A stretch of 64,000 nt of DNA from Bretschneidera sinensis (GCA_023935145.1 CM043698.1:64564001-64628000); one strand, 5' to 3'; shown: positions 28,399-41,185, counted from the stretch's first letter. Numbers and translations are program-made. The notes: a model not told the origin generated them from the sequence alone.

Positions 28399-31300
28399 CT
28401 AATCAAGGCTGTACAGTTGAGGGGGTCGAGTTGCACGACGGAACCAGGTGTTGAATGCTGTGATCAAATGGGGGCAATCTTCAACATTTCTTGTTGAGAA
28501 ACTGAGGCACTGCTGCAATAACTCTTGCGCATCTGACATAGGTAGTGTGGAGATGATCCTCAGAAACATCTCCTCCAGTTCTAGGTATAGTGATTTATGA
28601 CTGGGCAGCATAGGCGAGACATTGTCTTTGCATACAATCAGAACAGGAAGCCAATCTTTTACAAGCTTCATCCTGACCTGGAAGTTAAGATAAAAAAAAT
28701 CATAGATTCAGTTTATTCAAGCCGTCTCAAACTCCAACAATTTATACGCATTATGACCAGTGTAAATAAGGTAGTCGCATCCTATCCACCAAGTAGAACT
28801 GGATGAGTGCACCTGGCACTACCGGACACTTCATATGCATCACAATATTGACCAACACAACAGAAGCCCCAGCTGAGGTGAGAAGACATTTTTTTGGTAA
28901 CTGGAGGTGAGAAGACATGGCATTGGCAATTGGGTTTTCAAATGCAATGGGGAGAAACCTGAATTTATTACCAAACATGTAAACTCCTTAGACACTACAT
29001 ACTAGTAAAGTATATATCCAACAAGAAATCTCAGAAAAGATATCCTATAACATAGTTCTCTATATTTGATTCCCTCGATTCTCTTCTTTATTTTTCAGTA
29101 AATTATGGCAGGTGCCAAAACAAAAATTGAAATTTGCAGAGGACAAATTTCATTGAAGCTCAGAACGTAATATAAATCAATTTGATAACAGAACAAGAAC
29201 AACTTTTCCCAGAAAGGATAATAAAAGAGCATTGTTGTTATAAACAAAATTTTAAAAAAAAAAACAGTAATAACAGGTCACTCAAGAAGGTGAAAATGCA
29301 TAATGCCTCAACTAGCAAGGAACATGAGAGCATTTAGAAACAACTAGAGTTCATTTTAAAACAATATTACTTTATACTTCATATCATATCTTCCTCCATC
29401 ACAACCATATCCAGATTGGAACAAATTTTCTTCTAGTGCCTCAAATTTCTTCCCTTACTTCATTTACTTGGCTAACCTAGAGAAAAACCATATGCACAAA
29501 TCATTTGTTCTCCTCTTTTGTCCAAACCAAATGACCAATTGCATATCATAATCTACATCCCATCAATCACTATTAACAATGATGAGTATACTATACAGCT
29601 ACATCTTTCACAACAGCATAAAACAAAAATCTCTAAAATAATAACAAAAATCATCACCCTGAAGTGGATTTTAATACAAATAAAACTCAATGCAACTAAG
29701 CCACAATCTCAATTTGTTAGGTAGTTAAACGAATTATTCTCTTCCATTCCACCCAATCCAATTCCATATACTCTGAGATCTGCCCAGAAGTCATTTTCTT
29801 TGTATTATCGTTACTACTTCAAAACACATGTAAACATTGATTTATTTTCACCCTTCTTATACATTCCACTAAAATAAAATTACATTCTGTGTTATTGCAT
29901 TCACAAGTTTACCTTGCACATGACTAAACTATCCTGTACAACTTTCCCAACTTATCCCCAGCTTATCCTCAACAGGCTGAAATTTCACAACACTAGATAT
30001 CTCATGCAACACAAGAAAGGCAATTAATAAATAGAGGGAAAAATGATTAAACACCCTATAAAGTTTAAGGTGAACCATTTTAAACTAAGGGTTTTCTAAC
30101 TTGTGCCCTTATTGTCTCCACTATCTAGATTCTATAACCTTATTAATGAGATAAGCTTCAATTTTGACAATGATGAAAATAACATCAAATAAAGTAGCAG
30201 CACTCCAACCATTCTCTCTCCCTGATTTTTTTCATTATACGAACAAAAGCTTTCTTGCCTCCAAAAGAAATAAGATCTGATTATTTTGTTCAAGGGTTTT
30301 TCTAACATGTGCACTGCAGGCAATTAAGAAGCATTAAATAGGCATTGCTTTCAGTAACACTGAATGCTATTTTGACTTTACAATATTTCTTACCAAAAAC
30401 TACATTAGTTAGGGTATTTTTGGTAAAAAAATATTATAAAGTCAATATAGTATTTAATTCTACTGAAAACAATGCACGTTTAATGCTGAGGGCATAGATT
30501 AGAAAAACCCTTTTCAATAGGCTACCTAGTTGGTTTCAAGTGCCATTTAAAGTCATCATTATTCGGAGAGAAAACAATACATAATTGTTGGATTAGCTTT
30601 TCTAATAAACTGACAAGTTGGACAAAAAAGGCAGTCTCTCAAATAAAATAAAGAACCTAGCAAAAACAAACTAGCAAGTAGTAACGTACAGAACAAATCC
30701 AAATCTTGTTAACTAATAAGGACAAAATTGTCCTATTCACAAAATCAAGGTTGATTCCAATCTCAGATTCAAGCAGCTAGTTGCTAGACAATCTGTGGCC
30801 TTTTTAATAAGTTTTAATGGATGATCGAATTTTTTGTGGACTGTCGGTTTTAATTACAAGGAATGATTGTTCATCACTTTTGCTTCCTAATTAAATTTAT
30901 TGGGCCCTTGATTGAGAGAGAGAGAGAGAGAGACCGATTTGAGTGCTACTACTTTATTTAGCAGTGAAGTTATTTTAGTTATTGTCAAAATTGAAGCTTA
31001 TATGGTTATTGAAGCTATAGAATCTATATAGTGGAGGTAGTTGAGTGTATATTAATTGCTTACTTAACCTGTGCCCTTAGGGCTAAGAGCACCGGTTAGA
31101 AAAAACCCTTGAACTAATTGTCCAATCACTCCAAAAAAGATCATATATCACACTTTTTCCTCTCTTAGATCTTGAAACAGTTAGCAAAAAGAAACTAAAA
31201 CTCTATAGAAGGATCAGTTCTCACACTTTCTACTCTCTTAGATCTTGAGATTGTTAGCAAAAATGGTAAATATGTAAGTTCTCTATACGATGTTTCTGAT

Positions 31301-34300
31301 GAGACCTCCACAAGCCGAAGAGAGTAGCCATAAGTAACACATCCACTTGTGTGGACCATAGGCCTACACCAGATTCTTTCCTATCCATTTTTCTTTTTCC
31401 ACTTGGCATGAGTACTCTACTACTCTTGCATATTACACAAAACCACCAACAAATATCTCAAATGAATGTTGGTGTTCCTGCATAATGCTCGAGACCACTC
31501 ACACCATAAACAAAGAAAAGAAAAGAAAGGGAAAACATAAGGAGAGTTGATAAGTCACACAAGTGGAAATTTGCATGGCTCTATGGCTGGTATCTCGGCC
31601 CAGGGGCCGTTTCATGGTCGATTAGTGACTTATTTATTTTCTTCCATGGTGCATTTTATTTATTTTCTTTTTTTATGGGTTCTTCTTGCGATAAAAGGAT
31701 AGCAGAAGTGTGAAAACCGTACATATTCTCATTGCTTCCATCAAAAATCCATTTCCACGACCAAATTAGGCTCCATATCCATGTAGATCGACAAATTTTG
31801 TTAAGTAGTACGCAGTCTAAATAGCAGAAGAAGTTTTCATAAGTTTCTAGCAATCCATCATGGCTCTCAATTATAAGCTGCCACGATCAAATTCTTCTCT
31901 GACCATTGAATCTGCAACTCACCTTACCTTTTGCAATCCACAGTCCACCATTCAAATCTAGAGTTAACAATTCACAGACGCTACTCTTATCTTAAGAGGG
32001 TATGAAATTAAGCACTCTTCACAACATAAGCTTCTGTAGACAATAGCTTTCCTTTAAAATATTATCGCAATGGGAATAAAAGGTACATATTTCAAATATT
32101 CACTAGATAATCACAAATTTATATTGTGAAACCCATCATAGGATGGTCTGAATCGAGGGACCGATTGTGCAAATACATAGCTTGATTTATTGATTACCCA
32201 TTGATATATTAACTACCTCTGATAGGCAGAAATATATACTTCCTCTATCCCCTTGTTCTTATACTCCATGGTTTGAGAAAATTATATTCATACTTATTGT
32301 TCTTAACTTGTTACTGGGCACTATCATTAAGGCTATTAAGAATTCATGTGCTTCACTTCCGCAGTCAAAAATGTCGAAGCGAGGACGTGGAGGATCTGCT
32401 GGTAACAAGTTCAGGATGTCACTGGGTCTGTCAGTGGCAGCCACAGTGAATTGTGCAGATAACACTGGTGCAAAGAACCTTTATATCTTTTCAGTGAAGG
32501 GAATCAAAGGCCATCTGAACAGGTTGCCTTATGCTTGTGTTGGTGATATGGTGATGGACACTGTCAAGAAGGGAAAGCCTGATCTCAGGAAGGAGGTCTT
32601 ACCCGCTGTCATTGTGAGGCAGCGCAAGCCATTGCGCCGAAAGGGTGGGGTCTACATGTACTTTGAAGATAACGCGGGTGTTATCGTGAATTCAAAGGGA
32701 GAAATGAAAAGGTCTGCCATTACTGGTCCCAATTGGGAAGGAATGTGCCGATCTGTGGCCAAGGATTGCAAGTGTGACCAATGCTATCGTTTAAGAGTTT
32801 TATTTTGTTCTGCCTGTTATCCTTCGGGGCATTCATAGTAGCAGACCTAGTTCATCGTTTGAAAATTTTGAGAAATGGGAGTCTTGTTTGTATTTGGATA
32901 TCGATTTCATTTTGAATGTTCTGATTTTTCAGTTCAAATTAAGAATTCAACACTGATTTTGAAGGAGTATAGGAAGGATGGACAATAAAAACTTGACAAA
33001 GGAAGTAACATGTTCCCTTAAAGAGGATGGCATTCCAAATGGTTTCCATCAAAAGATACTAACTTTATGCACAATTTCTCTTTGCTGACTAAGCCCCTTG
33101 TTTGGTTGGGACTTGTAAGGTGACTGATGCTACTTATTTACACTTTAAGCCTTACTTATTTTAATGTTTGCCAAAATAAGTCATGTAACTTACTTATATA
33201 AATCAGTTTTTGATCTTAATTCAGTCACTTATGGAACTCTCATAAGTCACCCTTTAGGGACTGTCATTTTTTTTATCTGCCATTTCTCTCTCCATCCTCA
33301 AAAACTCCGCGACGTCCTCTCTCTCATTCTCTTCACTGCCATTACTTCTCTTCTCTAGTCTCCGATGACCTTCTCCCTACATAAGTTATTTTCTATTTTT
33401 CATCTGCTATAATTTTAGATCCATTTTAAATATTTTTTTAAAGGAAAATCGGATCCATCCAAACACTAGCAGACTCAAATAAGGAGAAGATGAGGAGAGA
33501 GTGCCGCTGTTTTGCTGGAAAGGGTACCCGGAAAAGATGACCGGAATAACTGCTGCACACTTGGAGCTCAAATCTGGCGAGCCCAAAGCTGCTTCAACAT
33601 CAGTCATCTTCTTCGAAACATAAATTGTAGAAGAGAGAAAAAGTGAAGATAGAGGAAGAAGGAAGGACGGAAAAGGAGCTGGGAAAGAAGAAAAAATAAA
33701 GGTGGTAAGTTGCCGGAAGAAATAAGAGAGATCTGGAAGAGATAAAGCAAAGAGAGATTTTCTTTTTGATTTTCTAGGCAACCAAACACTAGTTTTGTAA
33801 CTAATTTCTCTCTTTTTTTCTATTCTTTGATTTCCTTTCCCCACTAAAAGATTCAATCAAACAAGCGCAACACCTCAAGAACCTCAACCACCGTGATAAT
33901 CAAGTTCGAGATAATTGTTGTTGTGGTTGTTGGTTATGCCTAGACATGATTGATACAAATAATTTTAGATCTTGGATTTGGGTTTTGTTTCAAAGGAATA
34001 GCTTGACGAGTAAGAGGGATTATATATGTATTGAGATTTTTGTTGAAATAAGCGGGGATTTTTGGGGTTTTAAGGTTGTTCTCAGGGCTATTTTCACCCT
34101 GCAATATGACAACGTGAGAGACTAAGGTTGGAGACAAAAGAAGATTTAATTTGGATTCAATAGATAAGTACGTTTATTATTATGATTTAATTAAGTTTAA
34201 TAAATCATACTATTTCTGATGATTCAAAAAAATATTTATCATACTATAAATAATTTCTAGCATATTTATATCAATTTATTTTTTTTTTATAAGTAAAAAA

Positions 34301-36318
34301 TTTATTAAAAAAAAACACCAAGAGAGTACAACTCAGCTAAAGGCTATTTACAATGAGGAGCTCCACAACATCTAAAAGGTGATCATTATTTACAAAGAAA
34401 TTTTCTTTAAACAAAAAATTTAGAGTATTAAACCAACTATCCTAATATTTGCAATAAGACTTTCAATATCATTGAAAGCCTTTGGTTCCTCCCTCTCCAA
34501 ATAATCCACCAAATCAATTTATAAAAAATATTAATTTTATTATATTATCAATCAGTAATATAACCATTAAAAATATTACATTCAGTCAAACGTGTATAAC
34601 GGTACCTGACAGTTCTGAATTAAAATCAGACAATTTGAAACAAAACAATAAGAAATCAGACAGCTTGATTATAATTAAAAAAATTGAAATCATCCTTCAC
34701 TAGACACCAAACAGTTTCACGAGTCTTGGTTGGGCCTAAATTAACTCGAAACCTTGTGAAATTATTTTCTTCTTACTGGAAAACCTCGTGAAATTATAGA
34801 TAACAGTGAAATAACCTTTCCAAGAGAATGATAAGCAGCAAACCAAGAAAAGGACTAATGTTCAGATTTTGATCCTAAGCATTGGCACTCTTCACTACAA
34901 TCTCATGACTCCCCGCAAACTCATACTGTATTACTTTTCTTATCCAGGGAAAAAAACCGAGTGTTATACTATTACAACTGCTTCATAGTCTCCAACTGAT
35001 TAAACATTGCGAATTAACAGTACTTATCCATATATAAAACAGCAAGATTCACCTCGAAACAAGCATCAACCCTCATGTATTTGCCACGAGTAAAAAAGAA
35101 ATAGAACTACGAAAGCAATACCTGTCTAGCAGCCAAAATGGTGCCAGCAGCAACCGCATTAGCGAGCTTAAAAGTACATCGAAGCACGACAGCAGGAAGA
35201 CCTGGCACGATATTCCTCCACGCGTCGTCCCGAAACGCCCTCTGCAAATCCGCCGTGAACGCCGACTGCTCGCTCCACTCCTTGACTGCGGAATCCGCCA
35301 CTCTCAGCTCAATCATCCTCTCTACAATCCACAGGAGATGTCTCCCGTTGGTCATCGCCGTGTGCAGATTTAGCCTCTGTATCGCCTCCGTCTCGTTATG
35401 GTCCCCTCTAAAATCGGGACTCGAGTACTCCTCCAAGCTTTCCTTCACGACCTTCAAGCTCGTATCGAACGCCCTCTCCAGAACCCTCCTAGCCGACTCC
35501 CTTGATGAGAAGTCCCTCAACAGCTTGGCCACGAACGCCTTCACGAACGCCATGTTCGAGTGATTGTGAATCGCCGCGAGGATCAGTCCGTGGAGCATCT
35601 CTTCGCAAGAATTCTCCTTCGCAGGAGAAACCCTAGCGAGGAGCTCTCTTGATTCTTCCTCCCTCAAGAACGGAATCAGACTCAACACTCTCCTTTCTTC
35701 CTCCTCGGTCCACGGCACGGCCTCGAGGTATCTGATGCAGGATCTAACACAGTCATCGAAGAGCAGTTCCAGCGCCACGGGGAGGACGTCCAGCGCGGTA
35801 GAAGGCGAGTCCATAGTGGCATTGAAATCATCGGTGTAGAGAAGCTCGAGCACGCAAAGATGCGCGGCGATCGAACCATTATTTACTGATACTCCGAGAT
35901 TGAGATGTATATAATCACGGGTACCGGAAGCATCAGAGGAAGAGGAACTGTTTTTGGCTGTTTCTTTTTGCCAACGTTCAGAGAGGAGGGAAGCGAAGTA
36001 TTTGGAGCGGCGGAGGACGCGGGAGTGGAGGTAGATCTGGACGTCGGACTGATCTTCAGCGGCGGATGAATCGAAGGGGGAGGGATCTAGGAAGAGACGG
36101 AGGATGACGTCTGCTGTGTCGGGGTCGTTGAAGGTCGTGGCGATGGTGGTTGTGGAGGAGGTCCGACGAAGCTTTTGGGAGGATTCGGTGAGGGTTTTGT
36201 CGGGAAAAGAGTCGATGAGGGCGTCGTTGGAGGAGAGGCGAGTAGCTGTGGTTGTGGTGGTGGTGGGGTTGTGATGGTTCGTCACGCGCTGACGCTTCTT
36301 GTGGTTGCCAGGTATCAT
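28399..36318 (-). CDS. BTB/POZ domain-containing protein, At1g63850-like (2 exons)
   Basis: Exon 1 is 36318-35122 (399 codons) and exon 2 is 28677-28399 (92 codons plus stop). Exon 1 ends ...ILAARQ at GT; exon 2 begins [13 protein letters not shown] after CAG, phase 0, giving 491 aa. Residues 1-60 are low-complexity (Thr/Ser/His-rich). The BTB/POZ fold spans roughly residues 63-200 ([35 protein letters not shown]). It is followed by the plant-specific helical region ending in [18 protein letters not shown] and [17 protein letters not shown], typical of the At1g63850/At3g05675 family. Some plant BTB proteins act as CUL3 ubiquitin-ligase adaptors; the substrate here is unknown. The first exon is GC-rich compared with its surroundings, and the 6.4-kb intron is full of insertions. 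No lesion was seen in the coding exons. Confidence 0.92.
30088..31112. mobile_element. TIR element family with AAGGGTTTTTCTAAC ends
   Basis: The left end (AAGGGTTTTCTAACTTGTGCCC at about 30092) has an inverse counterpart at about 31090-31110 (GTTAGAAAAAACCCTT). Inside lies a second pair: AAGGGTTTTTCTAAC at 30292 and its inverse ending at 30512. That makes a fold-back of about 221 bp whose arms (for example CATTGCTTTCAG against CTGAAAACAATG; ACCAAAAA against TTTTTGGT) pair for most of their length. Either two related elements are nested or the ends have been duplicated. No transposase and no convincing target duplication were found. Confidence 0.55.
32371..32838 (+). pseudogene. RPL23: Processed (retro)copy of 60S ribosomal protein L23 (uL14), frameshifted
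   Basis: An intronless plus-strand frame starting [20 protein letters not shown] is very close to plant cytosolic RPL23, whose normal genes contain introns; it lies antisense inside the BTB intron. About 120 codons match the family ([25 protein letters not shown]). One extra A near 32731 (in GGTCCCAATTGGG) then shifts the frame, replacing the family's last 20 or so residues and running past the ancestral stop (TAA at 32792-32794) to a TAG at 32836-32838. Scattered substitutions at normally fixed sites (such as HLNRLP, VVMDTV-type changes) also argue for relaxed constraint. No poly(A) tail is obvious. The open frame also has an in-frame ATG at 32308, upstream of the family start. Confidence 0.88.
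33093..33868. mobile_element. Possible Tourist-like TIR element
   Basis: The left end GCCCCTTGTTTGGTTG and the right end read inverted, GCGCTTGTTTGATTG, match with one gap and two differences. No clean target duplication is visible. The interior contains a 149-codon minus-strand frame (33856-33407) of low-complexity Ser/Leu/Phe composition that I do not recognise. Confidence 0.35.
34265..34520 (-). mobile_element. LINE 3'-end fragment
   Basis: Read on the minus strand, IWWIIWRE-like sequence (the W..W..R motif after zf-RVT in plant L1 elements) is followed by the usual 3' tail. It ends in an A-run, seen as T10 around 34269-34278 on the plus strand. The frame is broken by several stops. Confidence 0.6.
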
Positions 36319-37859
36319 TCTTACAGGAATTTTTGAGCGGAGGCAAAAGTGGGAAATGAATAGTAGGCTAGTAGCGTTTAAAATGGAATTGGGGTCATTG
36401 TGTGGTATACACGTGGCGTTGTACTGTAGCGAGTTTTGATGTTATGTACAAATCAGCAAGTACCGATAAGGAATTGCGGATTGAGGGGTGCTTCTTTCTC
36501 GGTGAGGACGCCCTCAGCTTAATTAGCATAGGCTCTACACTTCTGCTGAACTTTGGAGAAATTTTTGTACGGATGAGATCTTCTTGACCGAGAGAATCAT
36601 GTACGTTCGATCATTTTATTTGTCCTTTTATATTTTGATATACTTTTTTTGATAATTTTAATATTTATAAAAAAAATTAAATTTATTTATTAAATATTTA
36701 ATTTAAATTAATTAATTTATAAACTGTTTTACTTACCACAAAATAATTTATAATTTTATTACTATTTTAATATAAACCGGAAGAACTGAAATATTCTTGT
36801 TTAACATGACTTGTCATCTATGCCTTGATTGTGAGGAAACTCCCATTCACATCTTAGAGGGATTTGAAGCTGTCTACTAATGTATGGAATCATGTACTGT
36901 TTCTTTTATATTTTATTTGAAATTAAATGAAGATAAAATTTATTTTATTTTTAAATAAATTAAAAATATAATTTATTTACAAATGAATTTTTATATTTAA
37001 TTTTTTTACTACTAATTTGAAATTTTTAATATTAAATTTTTATATTTAAAATGTTTCGGATAAATGAAGAATTCAAAAGATGAGAAAAGACGAAAAAATG
37101 GGAGGAAGAGGGGAGAAAAATTAGTATTTTTTATCAATATAATTTTTGTATTTTTTATTTTGTAGAATTGATTCGTAGATTCTATCAATTTTGATAGAAT
37201 TTGTAACAATTCAACTCAAATTTTATTGTGAATTTATTTCAAAATGAATATCAATTTTTTTCTTTAAAATTAAAAAATTAATTCTACAACATTTATAAAA
37301 TTTTATTAGTTTCAAATGGGCACTTAACAATAATGACATATTTGCTTGGTTGGAATGAATTCTAAACATTTTTGTTTCAACCAATTTTTAAATTCCTGGG
37401 AATAATACTCTTTTTTTTTCTTTCCACATGTTGGCATCCATTGATCTCTGGAGGTAAAAGAGTCCTTGCAGGTTCGACTCAAATCCACACTGAAATTGCA
37501 AAGCAATCTGTATATTTAAAGGTGTAGATAATCTAACCCAACTTGCTCGCAAGGTGCTAATTTGCAATCAAAGTTTCCCCGATCCAAATCACTATAGTGT
37601 AATTTACCTTTTGGCTGAGTAGTTTTTATTTATGGATGTCAACTTAACAAAATAATTTCTGATAAAAAAATTATGAAAATAAAAATTGCTATGTGTTCGA
37701 TAATGCAATTGTGAAAACAATTTATTTTAACACAAATGTCAATTTATTAATATAATTTTTCTCAACTTTTAATTCTTTTTATATTGTCCCTTTTATAATT
37801 TGAAAGAAATAATTTGTTACTCTGTTTAAAAAAAACATGAAGTTACCAAAAAAGATTTA
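36319..37859. other. Upstream region of the BTB gene and AT-rich intergenic DNA
   Basis: 36319 to about 36600 is the likely promoter/5' UTR side of the minus-strand BTB gene. Beyond that the sequence is AT-rich with no gene seen. Confidence 0.4.
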
Positions 37860-38379
37860 TGGTACGTTTTGAAGGAGCTTTGGAAAATTATTTTCAATTT
37901 TTAAAAGTTAAAATCAGTTTTTAAAAACTCATTTCTATGTTTGACAAGCAGTTTTCAAAAGTAATTTTTTAAAACTATTTTCAAAAATTGTTTTTTGAAA
38001 ACCTCAAATTGGTGTTTTTTGATATAATTTTAAAAAAATAACCCTAAAATTAGTGTTCACTTATCGGTTTCATTTTTTTTCCATGGTATATAAAAAATAT
38101 TAAAATATTAAAAATAAAATAATTAATATTACTTTTAAGTATTTAGTAAATATAAGAAATAAAATTAATATAGATTTTAAAGTTAAACTGAAAACTAAAA
38201 ATAATTACAACATGTATCAAAAATAGTTTTCAAAATAAGATTATCCAAACAACATTTCACCGTTTCTGTTTTGGAAACAATTTTTGAGTTACAGTTATCC
38301 AAACATATTTTTTCAGAAAACTGTTTTCAATTTTTATTTTTAAAAACTGAAAACAAAAAACTGTTACCAAAATATACCA
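37860..38379. mobile_element. PIF/Harbinger-type MITE (520 bp)
   Basis: The left end is TGGTACGTTTTG and the right end inverted is TGGTATATTTTG. It is flanked by TTA on both sides (37857-37859 and 38380-38382), the standard PIF/Harbinger target duplication. The interior segment around 38085-38200 (TATATAAAAAATATTAAAAT, AGTAAATATAAGAAATAAAA) is clearly related to 57925-58080 inside the large gene-carrying element at 54020-58298. Both ends are rich in AAAACTGAAAAC/GTTTTCA subterminal motifs. No coding capacity. Confidence 0.75.
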
Positions 38380-39514
38380 TTAGTGTTTGAGTTTTGAATA
38401 AATATTATGTTCATAATCTTACCACGTGTCTCCTCCATGGCTCACGGTAATCATGATGAAAATTAGAAAATTAAGGACATATCTTTACAGACATTAAAGC
38501 AGATCTTTTCTTTAAATGGCATATAAACTCCATTGGCTGTGCAAAAAACCATAAACATTGCCATGATTTAGGAGCAGGGAAATGGAACTCAGAAGTCTAT
38601 TTTTACCCATATGATATTTTTTGAAAGTAGAAAAGCAAAGGCAATGAAACAATACGATCAAAAGATGAATCATGTGAAACTGTTGTGGTCCATGGATAAC
38701 AATATATACTTCAATAACTAGGTGGACAAATAATTAAAGATAAAATATATGCATAATTCTGTAAATTAGTCTCTTTTTATAATAAGCCTGAGTTTTTTTT
38801 ATTACATAATAAATATTGTAGTTTGCATTATTGGTATGAGATAGATTTTCGTTAACCCTGTTATTTATCTGTACATATTTAGACACGAGATTAACCCATT
38901 TTGATGCTCAATAAATTTTAAACTATTTGAAAATCATTCAATAATTTTTTTTAAAAATTCAGTCGCTCGCTTTTTTATTTTGTGGTTTTCAATCTTTTAA
39001 GAAAAAATATTTTCAATTGTCAAAAAATGTTATAATTTCTGTCATGGTAGATCACATTTATTTTTACATGTGTATAAAAACTTATGACCGAATTACTTAT
39101 GTTGTTAAGTTTTTAACATAAATTTATATATAAATAATGTTTAAAATGGTTTTTTTTTAAATGCATAAAACGCACTTTTTCATGTAAAGCTTTGGCTGTT
39201 TGTATGATTATTTCAGAGTTGAGACAAATCCTTGGCTTTGTTTCAACATACTCGTTAAGATCACTTTGAAAGAAAAAATAACCGCCATACGTTTGGATCG
39301 AAGTTATAGGAAGGAATGAAATTCAAACGAAGGATATAATATACTTTGGAATGTAATTTGGGGACTGTTTTTTATTCATCCAAAAGATGAAATTCATTGG
39401 ATAGGAATAAGAGTGTTAAAGTTCTTCTAGAGAGGTATCCTCCCACTAGTCAAACAAATGCAAAATGTAGCAAATCGACAGGAGGATCATGAAAGCACAA
39501 AACAGTAGGAGGAG
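38380..39514. other. Intergenic AT-rich DNA
   Basis: No gene, RNA or clear element ends recognised. Confidence 0.4.
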
Positions 39515-39904
39515 AGAGACCTGATCCTTTTCTTGCCAGATAATCCGCACAACCATTTGCTTCCCTGTAAGAGCGTTCAAATTTGGTTATGGGGATAAAA
39601 TGTAGCAATGATTTGCATTCAATAATAAGAAAGCCATTAGGATTTGATTAACATCAGCATTCTTCATCGACTCCATCGTCACCTGGGCATCAAGTTCAAT
39701 GTGGAGTTTCTGGATATTCATGCTTACGGCAATTTTAAGACTTTCCCTGAGACCCATATAGTTATGGGCAGACACCGGAAGCTCTACCAATACCCCTAAT
39801 ACACCCCTTAATCCATTTGCCACCATTGTTGCGCAATATGTAACCCGAGCTTGCAATTTCAAAATTGTCTTTGGATGATCTATTCGTGTTAAGCTTGTAC
39901 TCAT
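39515..39904 (-). pseudogene. RNase H domain fragment, LINE-derived
   Basis: The minus-strand frame from 39904 contains LRESLKIAVSMNIQKLHIEL then DAQV, the RNase H (RVT_3-type) pattern in which a Glu and an Asp of the active site sit in IEL-DA. After the stop near 39587, a second frame reads REANGCADYLARKG (about 39560-39515), the conserved C-terminal motif of the same domain. So the domain is split by a frameshift or stop. It is a relic of a plant L1-type element or of the RNase H-like gene family derived from one. Confidence 0.75.
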
Positions 39905-41183
39905 TTAAATTCGGGGAAAACCAACTAATATGACTAATAGTTTGAACAATTGGAGGGTGTTTGGTGTAATGTACTAAAGTGGAATAGATTAATTTAATCT
40001 CACATGAACAATTAATCTTATGTTTAGTTGGAAGGACTAACCGTTTATCTAGAATTAAATTGGAACAAATCTAATCATAATCTCTCAAAATCTATCTTAA
40101 CCCCTCTTGAGTTAACAAAATGATTAGTGACACCACATTATATAGATTTGTCACCTATATTTGTTTTCTTTTACTAAACCGTCAAGTTTTCATAGCAAAG
40201 TAGATAGTTATGAATGACAACTATGCCACATATTTCATCAACTTATAAGCAAAATATCATTATTTGAAGTCTACCAATGATAATATTTAATGAAAGTATT
40301 AAACTAAACCTTCAATGAAAAACTACAAGAGCTTGCTCCTCTTCTCATGATGTAGTTTTAACCACTATTGAGAATTCAACTAATCAAATTTTTTAAGTAA
40401 CACAATAATAACTTACAGATGAAATTTTTCTTTAATAGAGAATCGCCTTAGAGACTTGCACAACAATTGTATAAAAATACAAGAATATGAGCAATCCATA
40501 AATCATCAAGAATCAAGTTGAACTCATTAATTCTCAAAATAAATTATTGGAGTTAACAATAGGAGGCGTTAACTTAAAAACATTATTTTCTACAATATTC
40601 AAAAGACAGCTTAAGAACTCAAAAAAATTATTCTTTATTCAAAAGTCCTTTCTTTGAGTGACTTTCAAATTCCTCAATTTCGTGATATTGTATATTCAAG
40701 ATCATTGGTATATCAAAATAGCTTTTAATAAAAGGTTCAACATTTATAATAATCATCAATTAATGAGAGCTAACAATGACATTAGTCATAGAACGAGGCA
40801 CAATCAATCAACACTTTATGAACTATAATAAGCACAAATACATGTGACTTCAATTTCAAGTAAAACATACTTTATTTTGACTAATCAAGAGATGAAAAGC
40901 TAGGGTTCTAAATTTCTTTAAGTTCTAACCCGAAATTTTGATTCCAATAAATCAAACGAAATACCCTATATATTATGTAATTGTTTGTTATAGTTTCGTA
41001 TAACAACAACCCAGAAACATAAATATAGTTTTATTTTTCATCCAAACGTTACAAAACTTAACGAATCAAATATTTCCATTCTTTTAGATCATAAACTTTA
41101 AACATCAATAACTTTTGATTCAGAAAGAGTTACGAGATGTTCTATATATGGTTAGAAAGATTTCACTGAGATCTACAAAAACC

Positions 41184-41185
<2 letters not shown>

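Larger units (their letters stand above)
28678..35121 (-). other. 6.4-kb intron of the BTB gene
   Basis: Bounded by GT at 35121-35120 and AG at 28679-28678 (minus strand). It contains fold-back elements (30088-31112), a ribosomal-protein retrocopy (32371-32838), a possible TIR element (33093-33868) and a LINE tail (34265-34520). The remaining stretches (28700-30080, 31120-32340, 32990-33090, 34530-35100) show no coding content I can support. Confidence 0.8.

Noticed and set aside
33407..33856. 149-codon minus-strand frame in the BTB intron.
   Set aside because: Low-complexity Ser/Leu/Phe composition, no recognised domain, and it lies within a possible TIR element.
35138..35563. 141-codon plus-strand frame opposite BTB exon 1.
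   Set aside because: Mirror frame of a GC-rich coding exon; the minus-strand reading has the BTB domain. The same applies to 36056-36346.
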